This document shows positions 24,201 to 38,265 of a stretch of DNA of 64,000 nt, piece after piece. Every line of letters begins with the position of its first letter. Position 1 is the first letter of the stretch. The notes under the pieces were generated by a model. It was given only the letters and a program-made list of their open reading frames with translations, did no database searches and was not told where the DNA came from. The stretch is from Membranipora membranacea (taxonomy: Eukaryota; Bryozoa; Gymnolaemata; Cheilostomatida; Membraniporidae): the NCBI GenBank assembly GCA_914767715.1, contig OU612065.1, positions 22,320,001 through 22,384,000 of the forward strand, written 5' to 3'. The translations under genes and the position numbers were made by a program.

Positions 24201-27200
24201 CATTTGTTCACCATGCTCTTTGAACGAACTTTCAACGCTGACACATTTTTTCACCGTCTGGGCAACTGAATTATTGTCAGGAAATTCTTGCTCAGCCAAA
24301 TAAAAACTTGAGGCTCAATCAAACATATTGCACTTTTGTAAGCCACTCATTACTGCTTATGAAAACAACTAATAGGAGGTTTTATCAATAAAGCCGTATT
24401 GTTCAACATAATAGCCAGTTTATCTGGCATTCTTAATTAAAAGGTCGATAAAGTTGTGATATATTTTAATTAATAATCTCACACCTCAAGGCCTATGTCA
24501 AAACGTTTTACTATATTCTGATTGTTGCCTATGTTGTGTTTACTACAGGGGTCTTACTCCAGCTGAAGCCGATTTATACTTCTTAGAAAATGCTAAGAAA
24601 TGTGCTATGTATGGTGTAGACATGTTCACTGTAAAAGATTCAAATAACAGAGAGGTGAGCATACTGATTGATCTAACAGATAGAGAGAACCCTGGGAATT
24701 TGATTTTAATTAATTATTTTGACTGATTCATCAACTCATAAAGAACCCATTTAGGAAAGACTCACGTCTTCATTTTGAATGAACTTCTGACATATCTTGA
24801 GTAAGTTTGCTACCATCAGAAATGGTCCTGTCAGACAAAAAAATTGCATTGCAGTTGCAATTTTATTGATGACCATTTTGACACCCTTTGACAATGTTGA
24901 AAATACAGCAACTGATCCGCACCCTTTAGCTGTTTGGTTGATTGTGTTTTTGGTATTTGGTAACAAGTTTCCCAACCTGAATCTTGTTTTTTTTTGGTAT
25001 TTTCAGGTAAAGATTGGTGTTAGTGCGAGTGGACTTTATGTATATCAGGGCAGATTACGCCTGGAGACATTCAAGTGGCCGAGGATGCTCAAGATCTCAT
25101 ATAAAACTAACATCTTCCATATAAAAGTTCGACCTGCTGAGGTAGGTCTTCTCTATAACATTCAGTGATACCAAATGAGTTACATCCTAAAATCACTAAG
25201 TCCTCGAACATCAACATGGAAAGGAAGTGGATACAACCGATAGTGGTTGGGGGATGTAGAAATCAATCAGTCTGGTAAAACATCGGGGTAGATATTTGTA
25301 GTTGCCCCGAGTGAGGAGAGTGAGATGAATATGTACGAGAGAAAGAGCTACCATACCCATACCATAGAGTACTGAAGATTATCTTTGTGTTTGCGGCGTT
25401 TCCAATTTATTTGCCGAACAACTCAAGGAGTTGGAAACATTAGGTCAGGATAGACTGGATCCGATTGTAGTAAATCTAACTACACTCATGAGAAACTTTT
25501 AAATATGCGACTCTCCCTAATAGAATAAAATAGTGCAAACTTGAAGAATGTTAAGTCCAGGTCATTTTGCCCTAATTGATCCCATTAGGTTTTTAAGGGC
25601 TAATTTGGCTCATAAAATGAAATTAATGTTATGCTAGAGTTTAGTATCTTTGATGCTAGACTGGCCCAATTATTTTATTACTTGTTATCAATTACATATG
25701 TCTCAATATTGACATAAATCTCGTAAAGTTTTGTATGAAGGCTACAACTAATTCAGCCACTCGCAGATATCCTGATTGTTTACTCATGGATTGTAAAGAC
25801 TTACTAGTATCGGGTTTTTGTGATTACGCTGTCTATTTTGTTGTATCAGAAAAGTGCGTAAATAGTGCTAACGTATTCAATGGCAGCATAAGCTGTATCC
25901 GACAGCCCTTTTGTCTGTGCTCATTGCATTCTAGGGTTATTCATTGTGAGAGATAAATCGAAATCTATAAAAAAGAGTACTAACTAACAATATAGTGCGT
26001 CTGATAATTATCCCAAGCCAATGAACAAAAAACTCATGCTTATCGCACTGGCAGCCTATTCTAAATATTCAAATCAGCATGCAACTGCCAGACAGTGCTT
26101 CTCTAAGAATATGTGCGATTGCATTTTTAGTTGCTCTTCATCATTGTATACAAACGATGATTCGTGTTGACAGCGATAATAAGGGTGGGTTGTCCTAATT
26201 CCATTTCTCGTGGCTGACTTGCAAGCAAAGCAGCAGCAATTATTTTTCCTATTGTTTGGCAGTTTAGCTCCTGTCAAAACAAACATTAGTATGACTAAAT
26301 CATCAAAATATGTCAGGTGTGTTATAAACAGTGGCATTCCTTCTCTATTAATCCTGGCTATGAGTCTGACGTTTGGCAGCAGATGCCTAGATTACTATCA
26401 GCAGTAACTGAGTGATGAAAGAATACAAAGTTCAGAAGTGAAACTGAACAACATGACGTACTCTTCTTGGCATATAGATATTAACGTCTATGTGGCGTAA
26501 AAACTTGTACTTTTACAAACTAGGAAGTGATCAAGTCCAAAAGTGTAACATCAACATAACAAACTGTTAAAAGTGGTTCACAAATGTGTTAAAAGTGGTT
26601 CACAAATGTGTTGACCCAGAGTCTTATGCATGTGACACTTGCACATTGAAGGGGTGATGTTTCAAGAGCAGGAAAATGTTATATTCGAAAAAAGGGTGTA
26701 TCATTTCGTCATTCTGATTCTAAGAAAAATAATTTGGATGATATCCTGCTGTGGCTTGTCAATAGACAGCATAGGGTGGCTTCATCTGAAAAAAAACATA
26801 AGGTGCAGTAAGTCTATGACTTGCTACTGCTCCGTCTATATCTTCCATAAATTAATCAATTAGTTTGCTCAATTTAAAATCCTGCTTCCTGTTTTATTAC
26901 AGTATGAACACCATCTGAAGACGTTGGGATTCAAGCTGCCATCTGGTAAGTTAGCTAAGCGGTTGTGGAGGATAGCGGTGGAGAATCACCAGTTCTTCAG
27001 ACTCAGTCAGCCTGAGATGACAGACACAAGTACAATCAGAAGCTTCGGCAGCAGGCGATGGAGGATGTCAGGCCGAACCCAGGCTCAACTCAGAAATATC
27101 GGTGCGTATGCTTCTCATCTGAAAAAGTTTTAATAAATTTTTCTGAGTCTCTATGAAAAGATCCTATGGTTGAGTAGTTTCAGCATTTAGATTGTACCGG

Positions 27201-30200
27201 TATAGCTGCTAGAAGCATTTCACTATCAACCCGACACACGCTTAAACTACCTGGTTGAGTTGAAAATTCACCATATAGAATGCCATTAAAATAGTCAGCT
27301 ATTTGCTGTAGTTAATATTCGCTTTTCGTTGGCTGTGGACGTGTTAATTTTGATATGCTTCTGTTTATTATTACAACTCTATATTACATACCATATGCCC
27401 ATCTCTGAGCTGAGGTCAGCATATTGATACTTTTGAGGATATTGGAGTTAGCAAGATGAAATTATCTCATGTCATTTAATACAGGATATGATTAACATAG
27501 TTAATAGTATGCATATAAGTGTTATGATTGATTTACCCCTGAGAGGGAAGTGATCGCAGGGAAACATTGGCTAGTCAGTACTGATGGGCTATACAGGAAT
27601 TCACTGTTTTGCAACATTACGCTTTTTTTGTTTAGGTACACCTAGAAAGTCGTTTTCACGAGCTAATAGCATTGGATCCACTGATACCTTCCCTGGATTG
27701 CATCACAGCTCGGGCACTATGCCTGTACCCGCAAGCAGGCACAGGGACAGAGATCAAGAACCTGACTTCAACAAAAACTACAACACATACAATGTGAGTG
27801 ACAGGTACCTTTGAAGGTGGTGTTGTATGTTTTGGTGCAATGCTCTCAATCAAGTCCCAGTGATCCTAAATAGTAATTTAGTGCCAACAGACTGATATTA
27901 TCTACTGATCTACTGGCAAAATATCAGCCCTTGATGTGTAATCGCTATGATAATTTAATGTTGGTACTAGGGCAACCATGGGTAATACACAACCACACTT
28001 ATTCTCACTTCAAGGTTTGTTTCTTCATAACAGCAGTCATGGACCATGGGCGAGCGGCTTCCAACATTGTGCTAGCGTTAACTTATAAAGGAGTTGTCCA
28101 CCTGTTTTAATGATGAGGATAAGGAAGGCAACTTCATAATACATAAATATAATCCTATAAATTATAAATTTTCTGACAGGATGTTAAGCGGGTCCTTGCA
28201 CCATCAGTCAGTCGTCAGGGTAGCATCTCCATTCCATCAGAGGTTATTATACAATCACATGCATGGTGTTAAGTTTGACCAATTTTGTGTTGTGATCTGA
28301 TTACAAAAAGCTAACCAATTTAATGACAGTTTCTCGCTGATATTATGCTTTTTTTTATTTCATTACAAAATCCTTCTTGCACAGTGCTTTTTATACATTC
28401 AGAGAACACTGTAATGGTTTTCGGGGGTCTCTCAACTACAACCTGCCGAATTGTTATTTAATCGTTCCTTGCTGAGATGGGAAACGCTTGCCAGTTATCT
28501 CGTTTCCATGTCACGCACCGTTTGATGGAACTACACATCTGCTGAGTGAACAACTTTGGGACAAATTTTGGTGCATTGAAAGAATACAAGAGTGGGGAGT
28601 TTGAGTGAAGTGAAGTGATAGCAATAATTCTTGCCATCAAAATCTTCTTCTAATTGAAATAGGCCCTAGTTTCATCTCATATATGTATGGTAGACTTCTT
28701 TAATTCGATAATCAGTGACAGCTATACTCTTTAGTGGAACATTTAAGAGAATATTGCGCTCCTTATACTTGAGTAGCAATAGCGTGACCCCAGCATGATT
28801 ATCTGAATATACCTATGCATGGTAGTGACCAATATAGGCCAAGTTTGATCCAGTTTGCCTGAGTTCAGAATTGCTTACCCTTGCCTGGTGGCTCATCAGT
28901 GGAAGGGGAGCAAACCCGAATGTAGACAGACCTGATCAAGCTTGATCTATGATCAACCCTCTGTATTGTGGCTTACCTTATATTGTGCACTCTATGCAGC
29001 TAAAAATTGAGTAGAGAAGGGTTTTGAGGAACACATGGCGCAGTATTATTTATTGGCATATAAGTTTGGGTCTCTGACCCACATAAAATAATAGAGTGCT
29101 GATTTGATTCCGACTCTATCAGGGGAGCTGATCAAATATTTATGCCGTGTGAGCTGTGTGAAGGTTTTACTAACCAAACTTGTCAAGCTAAAATTAATAT
29201 TTTCAATTCAAAAATATATAATTACAGATTTTGAACCAATCCAAATCATTGCCAAAGGGAATTAAGCCAGATCAGTCTCTAAAAAAGGCCCATTAGATTT
29301 CAGTCGTGATGAACTTGGTTCTAACTGGTGTGAACATGGTTCATCCTTGACACCTTTCAACGTGTTCATTAAATGCAATGCAGCTGCCAACTGAAGGTAG
29401 AAGTGTTATAGCTCACATCTCCATAATTTTTCAGGGTCGGCCTTTACCTAGAGGTACCGATAAGTTAGTGGATGTGTCACATGATGACAGTGGAGAATAT
29501 ATCCCAGAAGGCCTCGATGAATCCTCGATGTCACGTGACCCAAGTTCGATGAGACGAGCCCCTACAAGTAATACCGAGGAGTTTGACCCTGCAAATCAAG
29601 AGAATTTGGTCAACGGTAGCTATGGTAGGCCTAATGGCTCTACAGATATGTTACCTGGTAATGACAGTGCTGGCCGCATGCCTAATGGTGCTCAGTATAG
29701 AAGGCCTGTACCTATGCAGAGATCTATTGATGGATTGGATCGTGTACCTACCACTAATGGTTACGACCCTCGAGCTCCTGATGAGTTATCTCCACATAGT
29801 CCAACAGAGGAAGCTATGATCTCGTCAGCTGGTGCGCCATTACAGGTCAGTAATGAAATTGTAGACCAAATTATAAATGAACCTATATGCATCATTTATT
29901 CGGTTTTGTGTGCTGATTTTTATATATGTGCAGTGAATAACAGCTCAACACCAGTCATTTTATTTTGCATTTGGTTTTATCGATGTGTAGTCAGGTGAAA
30001 TGACATCATACCTGACTAACTCATGAATATGATTGCAGCAACACTCAAGATACCCGCCTGTTGCCACAGAACGTTCAAAACCCAGAACGCCTTCACAATC
30101 ATCTAAACAACCAACACCTAGACCTAGTACCAGTTCGGAGCCATCTCAAGATCCAAACAACTTCTATCCACCAACCCCAACAGGAAGGTATCCAACGACC

Positions 30201-32763
30201 CCAACAGAAAAGTATCCAACAACCCCAACAGAAAGGCAACCAACCTCACCCAGGAACAAAGCACAACCCACTACCCCAACTGGCAGGTACCAACCTACCA
30301 CACCTGGTGGCAATGATCAACCAGCTAGTCCTACTGATAGACAGCAACCTACATCCCCTCCAACGAAACCACAAACAACATCAAGGCCTGGTAGTACTTC
30401 TTATCCGCAGCCATCTAAGTTTGGAGTTGGGGAGTTACCAATGCCGCGATTCAGCTTGGAATCTGCAGGCATCATGCCATCTGGTGGATTGGACAACGCA
30501 ATGAAACTGAGCATGTCTGAAAGAGCCGAGAAGGTCATTAAAGTTGGGGTGGTATGTGTTTTATGCTTTGCTAGTCGAGTGCTAATTATTTCTGAGCATC
30601 AAGCTGCGATGGGTTTGCTGGTGATATCACGGCTTTAGTTTTAAGTCTCAGTAAAGAAATGCTTTACTTTCCATAAAAATAGTGCTATTTATTTCAAAGA
30701 TGCTCACTATTACTCTGGAAGCTTGCGCACTTGAGTGTGAGGAATTTCCCTGCTATCGCGGGAAGCATAATTATTAGTTGATTTTAAGCTACCATGTAAT
30801 AGTTAGACAAGCAAAAAATTTTCCCAACAGAATTCTATAAAATCTTGACCCATAAAATAATTTGAGACAACTATGAAAAATAATGATAAAAGATTCCGCT
30901 ATCTGAGAAAATGCATGGTAAATCATAGTCTGAAAAGATATGCATGACCTATATTATAACCTGGCATGTGAGATGTATAAAATGCATAATATAGAGGTGG
31001 TGGAGTTGCCTTACTTCTGCAAGAAAGTCACTGCTTCTGTGTGTAGTGTGTTTGATTTGACTTGAAGTCCTGGTACCCTAACCCAATCTGTTTGTGCTCC
31101 ATTTTCAGCCACCTACTGTCAAAACAACTGGCATGAGATTTGACGGAGATTCAGCTGAACCTAACACTCGTTCTACATGGTCTCCGCCAACTGTCAAGAC
31201 TGAGAAAAGACACTTCAATTTCACGCCAAACTCCCGAAATGACCCGAATGGTTACCCCACACCTGTAGAAAGAATATCAGAAACCACCACAGTATGTCCC
31301 TGTTCTTAATTTGAGCAGTAACTCTTTGGTTAATCGCTCTTCAATGTACACTTGAGTGCCTGCATCGCAATATAACGCCAAAGCTGAGCTTTCAAGACAT
31401 AAACTAGCCAAGCTTTTCTTAGGTCATTGATATCATCAAAGATTATGAACGGGACTATGTCTGTGACTTTCTAGAAATGCTTGCATTCAACCAACTGCAT
31501 GAACTCTGTTTCGTTAAGGACATGCATATCCTTCTTAACATAGATTATGAATGTCTCAATGAAAGATACCCCATCTCTGCATTTTCCTTTCCTGCATAAG
31601 TTTGAACACCTTTCTTCAATCAGACTTTCTCCAATAGGAATTTATTTTGGAACCCTTTGGGTAATCCAAGTTTGTTATTTTCACAGTATACAACAGAACG
31701 TGATGGTTACATAGAGAAGAAAGTGAAGCACACTATCACTCTGTCTGGTGATGATACTATTGATGATCAGGTAACCACCATTAAACACTCTCCGCGACTT
31801 TCTTTGTTTCTTATGAAATGTGGATCAAATGTGTACTTGCAACTACTTTCTTGTGATTCCAGGCCTTGATTGAAAAATGTTCGCAAGACAATAACAGTCT
31901 GTTTATTCAAACATGACCAACAGAGTAGCCTGGTAGCAATTTCGCTCAGTTGTAGAACTTCTATCTTACAATTAGTACAATTAGTAAAAAGCATCCAGTA
32001 GATTTGTAATTTATTTCTCTGTTGTATCAATTTGAATTTCTAGCAAGAGGTAAAGAACACAGTGCTGTGAAATTCACATTTTTAATAAAGTATCACAGCT
32101 TCTTTATTAATAACCATTGATAAAGCTCTCTCCATTTCCAGCAATTACGCGCTTTTCATGCTTAGAGTTTCAACCTATCCAGTTATTTTTGGGCAACACC
32201 AGCTTCTTTCACCTATTCTTAGTAAAAAACTCACAGTCTAGAAGTGTCTGTTAATCATTGTGGCCGTCGCAATTTAATCCTGTTCTGGGGTTGCAGAAGG
32301 GGAGCTCAGGCTATGGTATAAGGTAGACAAGTTGTTTCTTAATTTTGAGTGCAGATCATAACAATTTTTCAGTTGAAGATAAAAAAAACAAAGAAGCGTG
32401 TGATTACCAATGCTAACAAATATCCTACTCTCTGAATATGTTGCCTTCAAGGTTAACACAACCTTTATTTAACAAGTATATCATTTTCTTTTCATATTTT
32501 TGTTGCACTGTAGAAGTAGTATATTCACGGCACTACTGGGGTGGCACTTTGTTGACTTCAAAATAGAATATTTTTTGAGAATTTCTTGTCCAATGAACAT
32601 ACTAGTGCTTAGCTCCCTAATCTCCAAGTCCAATTCTCGGGCTCATGCTATATTGTTGTTGTTTTTTCAGTTACTCTTGGATGCTATACAGGCAGTCACT
32701 GGGCTAGATCAGACTCTTGGTGTGGATAGGATTGAGATTAAAACTGAAGAAGAATGTTCATGA
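18227..32763 (+). CDS. EPB41: Protein 4.1 / coracle-family FERM protein
   Basis: Fourteen coding exons: 18227-18265, 19396-19563, 19988-20092, 21866-21911, 23631-23937, 24549-24654, 25007-25141, 26903-27101, 27636-27793, 29435-29845, 30039-30551, 31109-31291, 31687-31770, 32671-32763; 2547 nt, 848 aa. The FERM domain runs from about residue 52 (CRVILLD) to 335, with family hallmarks EADYFGLSW, VKFYPPAPEQL, DLTRYLVVLQIRQD, LGDYD-like GEIGDYD, FLENAKK and LKISYK. RMSGRTQAQ and PRKSFSRANS follow as the FERM-adjacent region. Exons 10-12 are disordered and P/T/S-rich with YPTTPT repeats. Exons 13-14 form the 4.1 C-terminal domain (KHTITLSGDDTIDDQ to DRIEIKTEEE). It should link membrane proteins to the cortical cytoskeleton. 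The 13-codon first exon is inferred from an in-phase ATG and a GTAAGT donor; exon 2 is open throughout, with an alternative ATG at 19507. Confidence 0.88.
21496..21800. repeat. Two-copy tandem duplication of about 154 bp
   Basis: TTTTTGAGACAACTTCCTGA at about 21508 recurs, diverged, at about 21662 (TTTTTGAGATAACTTCCCGA). The likeness continues through AGTGCTATCT and GAGAAATCGA to ATAGATA and GGAATGT. It lies in intron 3 of the 4.1 gene. Confidence 0.75.
26563..26611. repeat. 24-bp tandem duplication
   Basis: GTTAAAAGTGGTTCACAAAT occurs twice in direct succession, in the intron before exon 8 of the 4.1 gene. Confidence 0.85.
28838..28949. mobile_element. Inverted-repeat MITE, copy 3
   Basis: Starts CCAAGTTTGATCCAGTTTGC and ends CTGATCAAGCTTGATCTA, matching the family at 15535. 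It lies in the long intron between 4.1 exons 9 and 10. Confidence 0.65.
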
Positions 32764-32839
32764 ACCATCAAGATCTACTCAGATATATTTCGCGAGTTAA
32801 ATATGACCAGGCATCCCATATAGAAGTAGCCAGTCCCTA

Positions 32840-32910
32840 TCCTGTCTAGGCAAGCTTTGTCAGGTAGTTTGGGTACCCCTCGAGACCCAACCAGTTTGTC
32901 CGGACAGGCT
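32840..32910. mobile_element. Short foldback element, copy 1
   Basis: Ends TCCTGTCTAGGCAAGCTT and the inverted TTTGTCCGGACAGGCTA, with a central GGTACCCCTCGAG segment. It is the most degraded of four related copies and lies just after the 4.1 stop codon, inside the probable 3'UTR. Confidence 0.5.
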
Positions 32911-33852
32911 AACAATACCCCTTCCCTAGAAGACTTAGATTACTGACTATTGTTACTATGATATGGTGCTAGACTCCTTCTCCAGGCAAACGCTTGAGGT
33001 TGAAAAATTTGTCATCTGGAGTTACTAAATACGCAAATAATCATTAACAGTAAATGTCTGAACACCCCTTATTTCACAGATAATCATATATCCGATCATA
33101 TGAATGATATTTATGTTGCCAGTTGTAATATAATACTGCACATATATGACTATCATTACTGCGATCAACATCCACTGTAGCTATGTAGTTTGTTTTTTAA
33201 GAGCTAGTTGCTCTTGCATTTCCATCTAAATGTTTCTATACCACTGATCAATTTCCTAAGATTATTTGGCTGTGTTATTTAAAGCCATCGTCAGATACAC
33301 GCGTCCATAGTTAGTCAGTTCATTGCCATCTACTTGAAGTTTTGTTACCTCTTATGACATATGAATATTTTTTTATCGCAGCTATATTTTATAGCAACTT
33401 GTTTCTATAATGGTGTCAGCACTCAATATGAAATATGTTCTTGTTTATTTATTATTATGAATATTATTATTACTGAATGTGATCTATCTATTACTGTATT
33501 GGCTTAACTTATATAACTCTGTTGTATATTTTGTTACAGTAAAACGTTATGTTATATATACTGCCTAAGTTTACACTGACCTACAATACAATACTGATAG
33601 CTAAACCGCAAGAGTACTGTTGGCGTGTTATGTTTTTTTTTAACAACAGCAGAATCTATTTCAAAGATGGGCCCCTTCAGATGCCCTGACTGATTAAAAT
33701 CAGTGTTCTAACTTGGTCAGTCAGGTCCAAACCTCAATTGTGATATGCTATTACTCATACACATGAATAGTTGCTCTATGTAATTGACATAAAATGTTAT
33801 ATTGAATTGAGTCATCATTATTTACCATCATGATCTTAGAAAATGTCCACCT

Positions 33853-33858
33853 AATAAA
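33853..33858 (+). terminator. Candidate polyadenylation signal of the 4.1 gene
   Basis: AATAAA about 1.1 kb after the 4.1 stop codon and clear of the convergent transporter gene. Another AATAAA stands at 34140. Nothing else in 32911-34480 looks like a gene. Confidence 0.35.
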
Positions 33859-34484
33859 TTGAGTTTACCACCTGATCAGAGAGTTGGGGACATAACTCAA
33901 AACACCATAACTAGACTAGAACAGACCAGGAACAGACTTTTCCTCAGTTTCGAGTTATCTTCTCTTTTACTCTGGGCAGACAACCACATAATAACACCAA
34001 TTTTTCTATTCTTTTGGAGAACGGTGAGAACACTGGTGGGGAGGATATTTCTAGTTATAGTGCATATGACTCCATAATGAAAAATGAGGATCATTTCAGC
34101 ATTAGCAAGCAATGCATAGAGACATACTACTTCGGGATCAATAAAACTCAAGGATTCCACAATACCCTCATATCTGTTTGAATTGTCCTGATACAAATAA
34201 ATCACAGCAAATCTGTATCATAGATATTTATATTGGTATATCTGCCACTTGATGGTCTGATCATCGTGTTCACTACCTTTCCTGTTGGTTATACTGACCG
34301 GAAATCACAATATGTAATGCTGGGAGTCTGCGCTGCATACATACTGGACTATCTATTCCATTAGTAAGCTTGATTAGGTGAACCATGTGCAGTGCTGCGA
34401 TTCTGCATCGTCATCATTTGATGTTTCGTAAATCGTATAACAGTGGAATTTTACCTTACCACAATTTAGAATGTGAAATTAATG

Positions 34485-34490
34485 TTTATT
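34485..34490 (-). terminator. Candidate polyadenylation signal of the MFSD13A-like gene
   Basis: TTTATT on the plus strand is AATAAA on the minus strand, 280 bases beyond the transporter stop codon. Confidence 0.45.
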
Positions 34491-34769
34491 ATGACACACG
34501 AAGACACACGGAGAAGATGGGGTCTTGTTTATGATAGTAACATTGAGAATCAAGGTAATATCATATAAATATAAATTAGGTGGAGTGCGTATTTCAGATC
34601 ATTCAAAGAAAAAGATACCATTGATTGCGAAACAAAACGAACAACAAATTTCATTCTGCTTAGTTTTTTGTTAGGTTTTTGAGAAAACTTTGGGGGGATC
34701 TTTCATTTGGAGATATTGCATAAAGGAATGGATGTGATCATCTATAGATGTTAAGTTGTTGAGCAGCAG

Positions 34770-37303
34770 TTATGCCCTTGGAGATGTGGCAGGTTTTACA
34801 GTTAGTGTATGATCATTGCTATTACCCTCGCCTCTTAGTTTATACTGTCTCCAAGCTATAATCTGTATAATACCAATCACCACGGGAGCTAGACAGGAGA
34901 ACGTGAATATAGTGCTCTGCAGGTATAATTTTTGTTCTGAAGTTGCAGTACCTGCTTTAATCTCATCATATCCACATCTAGTGAGTATAGCTGATACAAT
35001 CATCGGGGCTAGAGATAACGCCGGTTTGACCACCACGGCATTTGATCCGTATACCATACTCGCTATCGGTTTACTGTAAGAAAATAATAGTGATTATACA
35101 ATAACAAATGGGGTAGATAATTAAGTATTAGGTGTCACTATTTGTATTGGTATTAGGTTTCTGAATTGGTAAGAGAGAGAGAGAGAGAGAGAAATAAAAA
35201 GGCTTGCGTTAAAACTGGTGAAGCAACATAACCAATTTTCTACGAAATAAACTCGGTGATGGTTCTTTCAGAGATTACTACTGGTTGGGGCTAAATGGTG
35301 TAAATATCAAGTGAATAAATCTGAGAGGTAATATCTTCTGTAAGTTATCCCTGTTCATACTCGCACATTTATTTGAAGAATGAAGCATATTGAGGGAAAA
35401 TGATGATGTTATTGGCCTACATAACTAAAGCCAAAGCATGGTGCCAGCTCAGACCACTTGAGCTTGAAATCCCTCTCTAGCTTTAATAAAAATTAATATT
35501 ATATGGTAGACAAAAAAGTAAAAACCAAACTATGCACACTTACCTGCGTCGGTTGACTCTCATGTCCTCGTCCGCAACATCTGCGAGATTCACAATGAAG
35601 AAACTGAACGCACCATCGGACAATGTACTGTAAGAGGATTAATAACATCAACAAATAGAATGTCTAGATTGTCATCTACTGAATAAATTTATTTATTATG
35701 TATGTGAAGGAGGAAAGAAATATCTTCCTCCCAAAATGAGAACCAATGAAATCCCTAATATTAATTGATCGACATTGATGGATAGACGATGATCACAGAT
35801 TGTGGTATTGATTGGTTGTATTACTATCACCAAGGAATATTCCTCCTTGCTATCACTGACTTAATAAGTTGCGAGAAAAATGTTGCCGGTACACTCTGCT
35901 TGTAAAAAATCATGTATAAAGATCTACTTACTAGTCTGCTATGAGGAACAGCATATACCAGATAGTGTTCCCAGCGTTTGATATATACATGGCTATGCCC
36001 AGTACAATTTTTATGTAGAAAGTCCACATCTCCATTCGATATAGACCCATGCGCTGTACGAATGGGGAAACCGCCACTACTGCAACCTAAATGACAAAAT
36101 ACGCCAGCCGTTAGCAGAGAGCTCATACATTAGCAGAGAGCTCATACATTGTACCATGCATGCATGTACCAGGATGAAAGTTACACCAATTGCACATCCA
36201 GTAAACTGTATGCTAAAATTAATGTTATGCCACCTGTATTGGATAACCAAATGAGCATGTTAACCTGTTGCTGCTTGGAAGAGGGAATCATCCCATACGT
36301 GCACGGATGTTGTTCGTCAGAGAAATAAGCAAAAAATTGATATTAGCATATGGATTATGCTTGACAAGCATAATCCAATGCACAATGACATATTCATTTT
36401 GTAGTTGGTCCAGTTCCAGAAACTACACACTACAGGTTAAGTTTCACTAACCTGTGCTATGACCATGAGTGCTCCAAGAAGCAGAGCTCTAACAGAATTG
36501 GACATCTCTTCTTCGGGAATCATCTGCTCTGTGAATATCTTGGCGAAATTCATCACATAGGTTATATGCAGCTCTTGCATAAAATTCATAGCAACAAACA
36601 TCAGGAAATTTCTATTCCTGAAGATGTCCTTAGTGAGTGACCAGTAGGATCCCTCCGGAAGTCCTGTTCTCTCAGACGAGTTGTCATATTGTGTGTTAGC
36701 ATATTTTCCAGTGATATAGAAGGCCAAGGCTGAAATCACTGCCAAGCCAACACATATCAATTGAAAGACTCCATAATTATTCAATCCATCGGAGAAGTAA
36801 TCAGTAACAAATACAGAGCTTGTGCCTAAAATTCCTGCAATGCCCATATACTTGACCATCTGAAGACGTTCTTCATCTGTCTCCCCGTATTCTGTCATTA
36901 GTGCACAGTGAGCAAGAAGACAGAAGGTGAAAAAGGTGTCAAAGAAACATAGAGCACACAATCCCTGTAGGAAGCATACAACTCCATGAGCTCCATCAGT
37001 ATAATCTGCCCATGGGAACCAGGGTATTAGGAAACAGAGGACCCAGGGCACAGCTCCATACAGAATACATTTTCGTCTCACCGTTATCCAGCCATCTTTA
37101 GTGGTGTCTTGCAGGTAGCCGAACCAAGGATCGTTGACTGCATTCCAAATAGCGAAAATGAACTGAGAACATTGGAACCAGACTTGGCTCATGTGATATC
37201 TATCTAAGAATATCTTCACATAGTAGAAGTTGAACACAGTTGATATGGTGCGACCTCCAAAGCTTGTAGCAGAATAGATCACTGCTTTCTTAGAAATCCT
37301 CAT
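34770..37303 (-). CDS. MFSD13A: MFSD13A/TMEM180-like major-facilitator membrane protein
   Basis: Four coding exons on the minus strand: 37303-36452, 36086-35932, 35627-35544, 35073-34770; 1395 nt, 464 aa. Junctions are all GT/AG with phases 0, 2 and 2. The protein is polytopic, with about ten to twelve hydrophobic segments and a cytosolic-type WNAVNDPWFGYLQD motif after the second segment. This motif resembles the loop 2-3 of GPH-type major-facilitator proteins and TMEM180. Exons 3-4 give NLADVADEDMRVNRRRKP, close to the equivalent VDED..NHRK region of TMEM180. It is a little shorter than the vertebrate protein. Substrate is unknown. The ATG at 37303 follows an acceptor (exon edge 37319), so a 5'UTR exon lies upstream. 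It is convergent with the 4.1 gene and divergent from the bHLH gene. Confidence 0.82.
35172..35191. repeat. (AG)n microsatellite
   Basis: Ten AG units in the third intron of the transporter gene. Confidence 0.9.
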
Positions 37304-37649
37304 TGTTGAGCTATGTAACCTGCGAAAAAGAATATTAGTTATATCTGGGAGGAAAGGCGCAGAGCCTAAAACAAATCAGATGACTCTAGAACTAGCCACA
37401 TATAATCCGGCTTCATATTAACTGTTCATTAACGACTTGATTTAGGTAGGCTAAAAGAGAGCGACTCAAATTGCTGTGATTACTTGGGAAGCCTTAAACT
37501 GGTGTAGTCCTGCAAGGATGCAAAGTATGTTGCTGTTGAGATTTGTGGATCAACCACAACTCGCCTGGAGATTAACAGAAATAACCCAATTAAGTAAGGT
37601 TCATAACATGAGATCCATGAAAATTAAAGGTATTATGGTGTATTGACAT

Positions 37650-38265
37650 TAGTGTTGTATTCAGGGTCGAGTCAACGTGGTCGGATCATGTTAGGGTCAA
37701 GTCGGGTCAGAGGTCTACATCCTTACGGGTCTCAACTACTAGAGTGATGGTCAAAATGGTCAAAAACCTGAGACCTAGTGCACTACAGTCCACGATCTTA
37801 ACCACTATGCTATAAATTTTAGATGATGATATCGGAAATAGAGACTATACAATGATAAAACATATAGCTATTAGCCATGCTTTTGCTGTGATTATTATGA
37901 ACGGCTTACAACACTACATAAAGCTTTCTTCAGACATCTATAATACGTTAAATACTTGACACTTTGACAGAATTTGATGAAACTTGGTCTCAACATAGTT
38001 CACTATGTCTAGATGATATATTACAAACTGAATCAAACTTAACATGTACTATTAGCTAATTGCACTAGTGATTAGTGGATGAATATCCATCATTTTTTTA
38101 AATTGTGATATCTGAAGACAGTGTAGGAGTAGGACATCGACTTATGAAGTCGTAATGTAAATCCAATTCACGCGCTCTTTTCGACCCGACCCGGCTCGTA
38201 CCCGAATTTAGGGAAATTTCAGTGGCTCGGCTCGTTTTCATTTTTGCTGGCTCGATACAACACTA
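37650..38265. mobile_element. hAT-like non-autonomous DNA transposon
   Basis: 616 bp bounded by perfect 11-bp inverted ends TAGTGTTGTAT and ATACAACACTA. It is flanked on both sides by the same 8 bases, ATTGACAT (37642-37649 and 38266-38273). An 8-bp target duplication with short inverted ends is the mark of hAT elements. Inside, GGGTCGAGTC and TCGGGTCAG near the left end face GACCCGACCCGGC near the right. No transposase frame is present. Confidence 0.88.
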
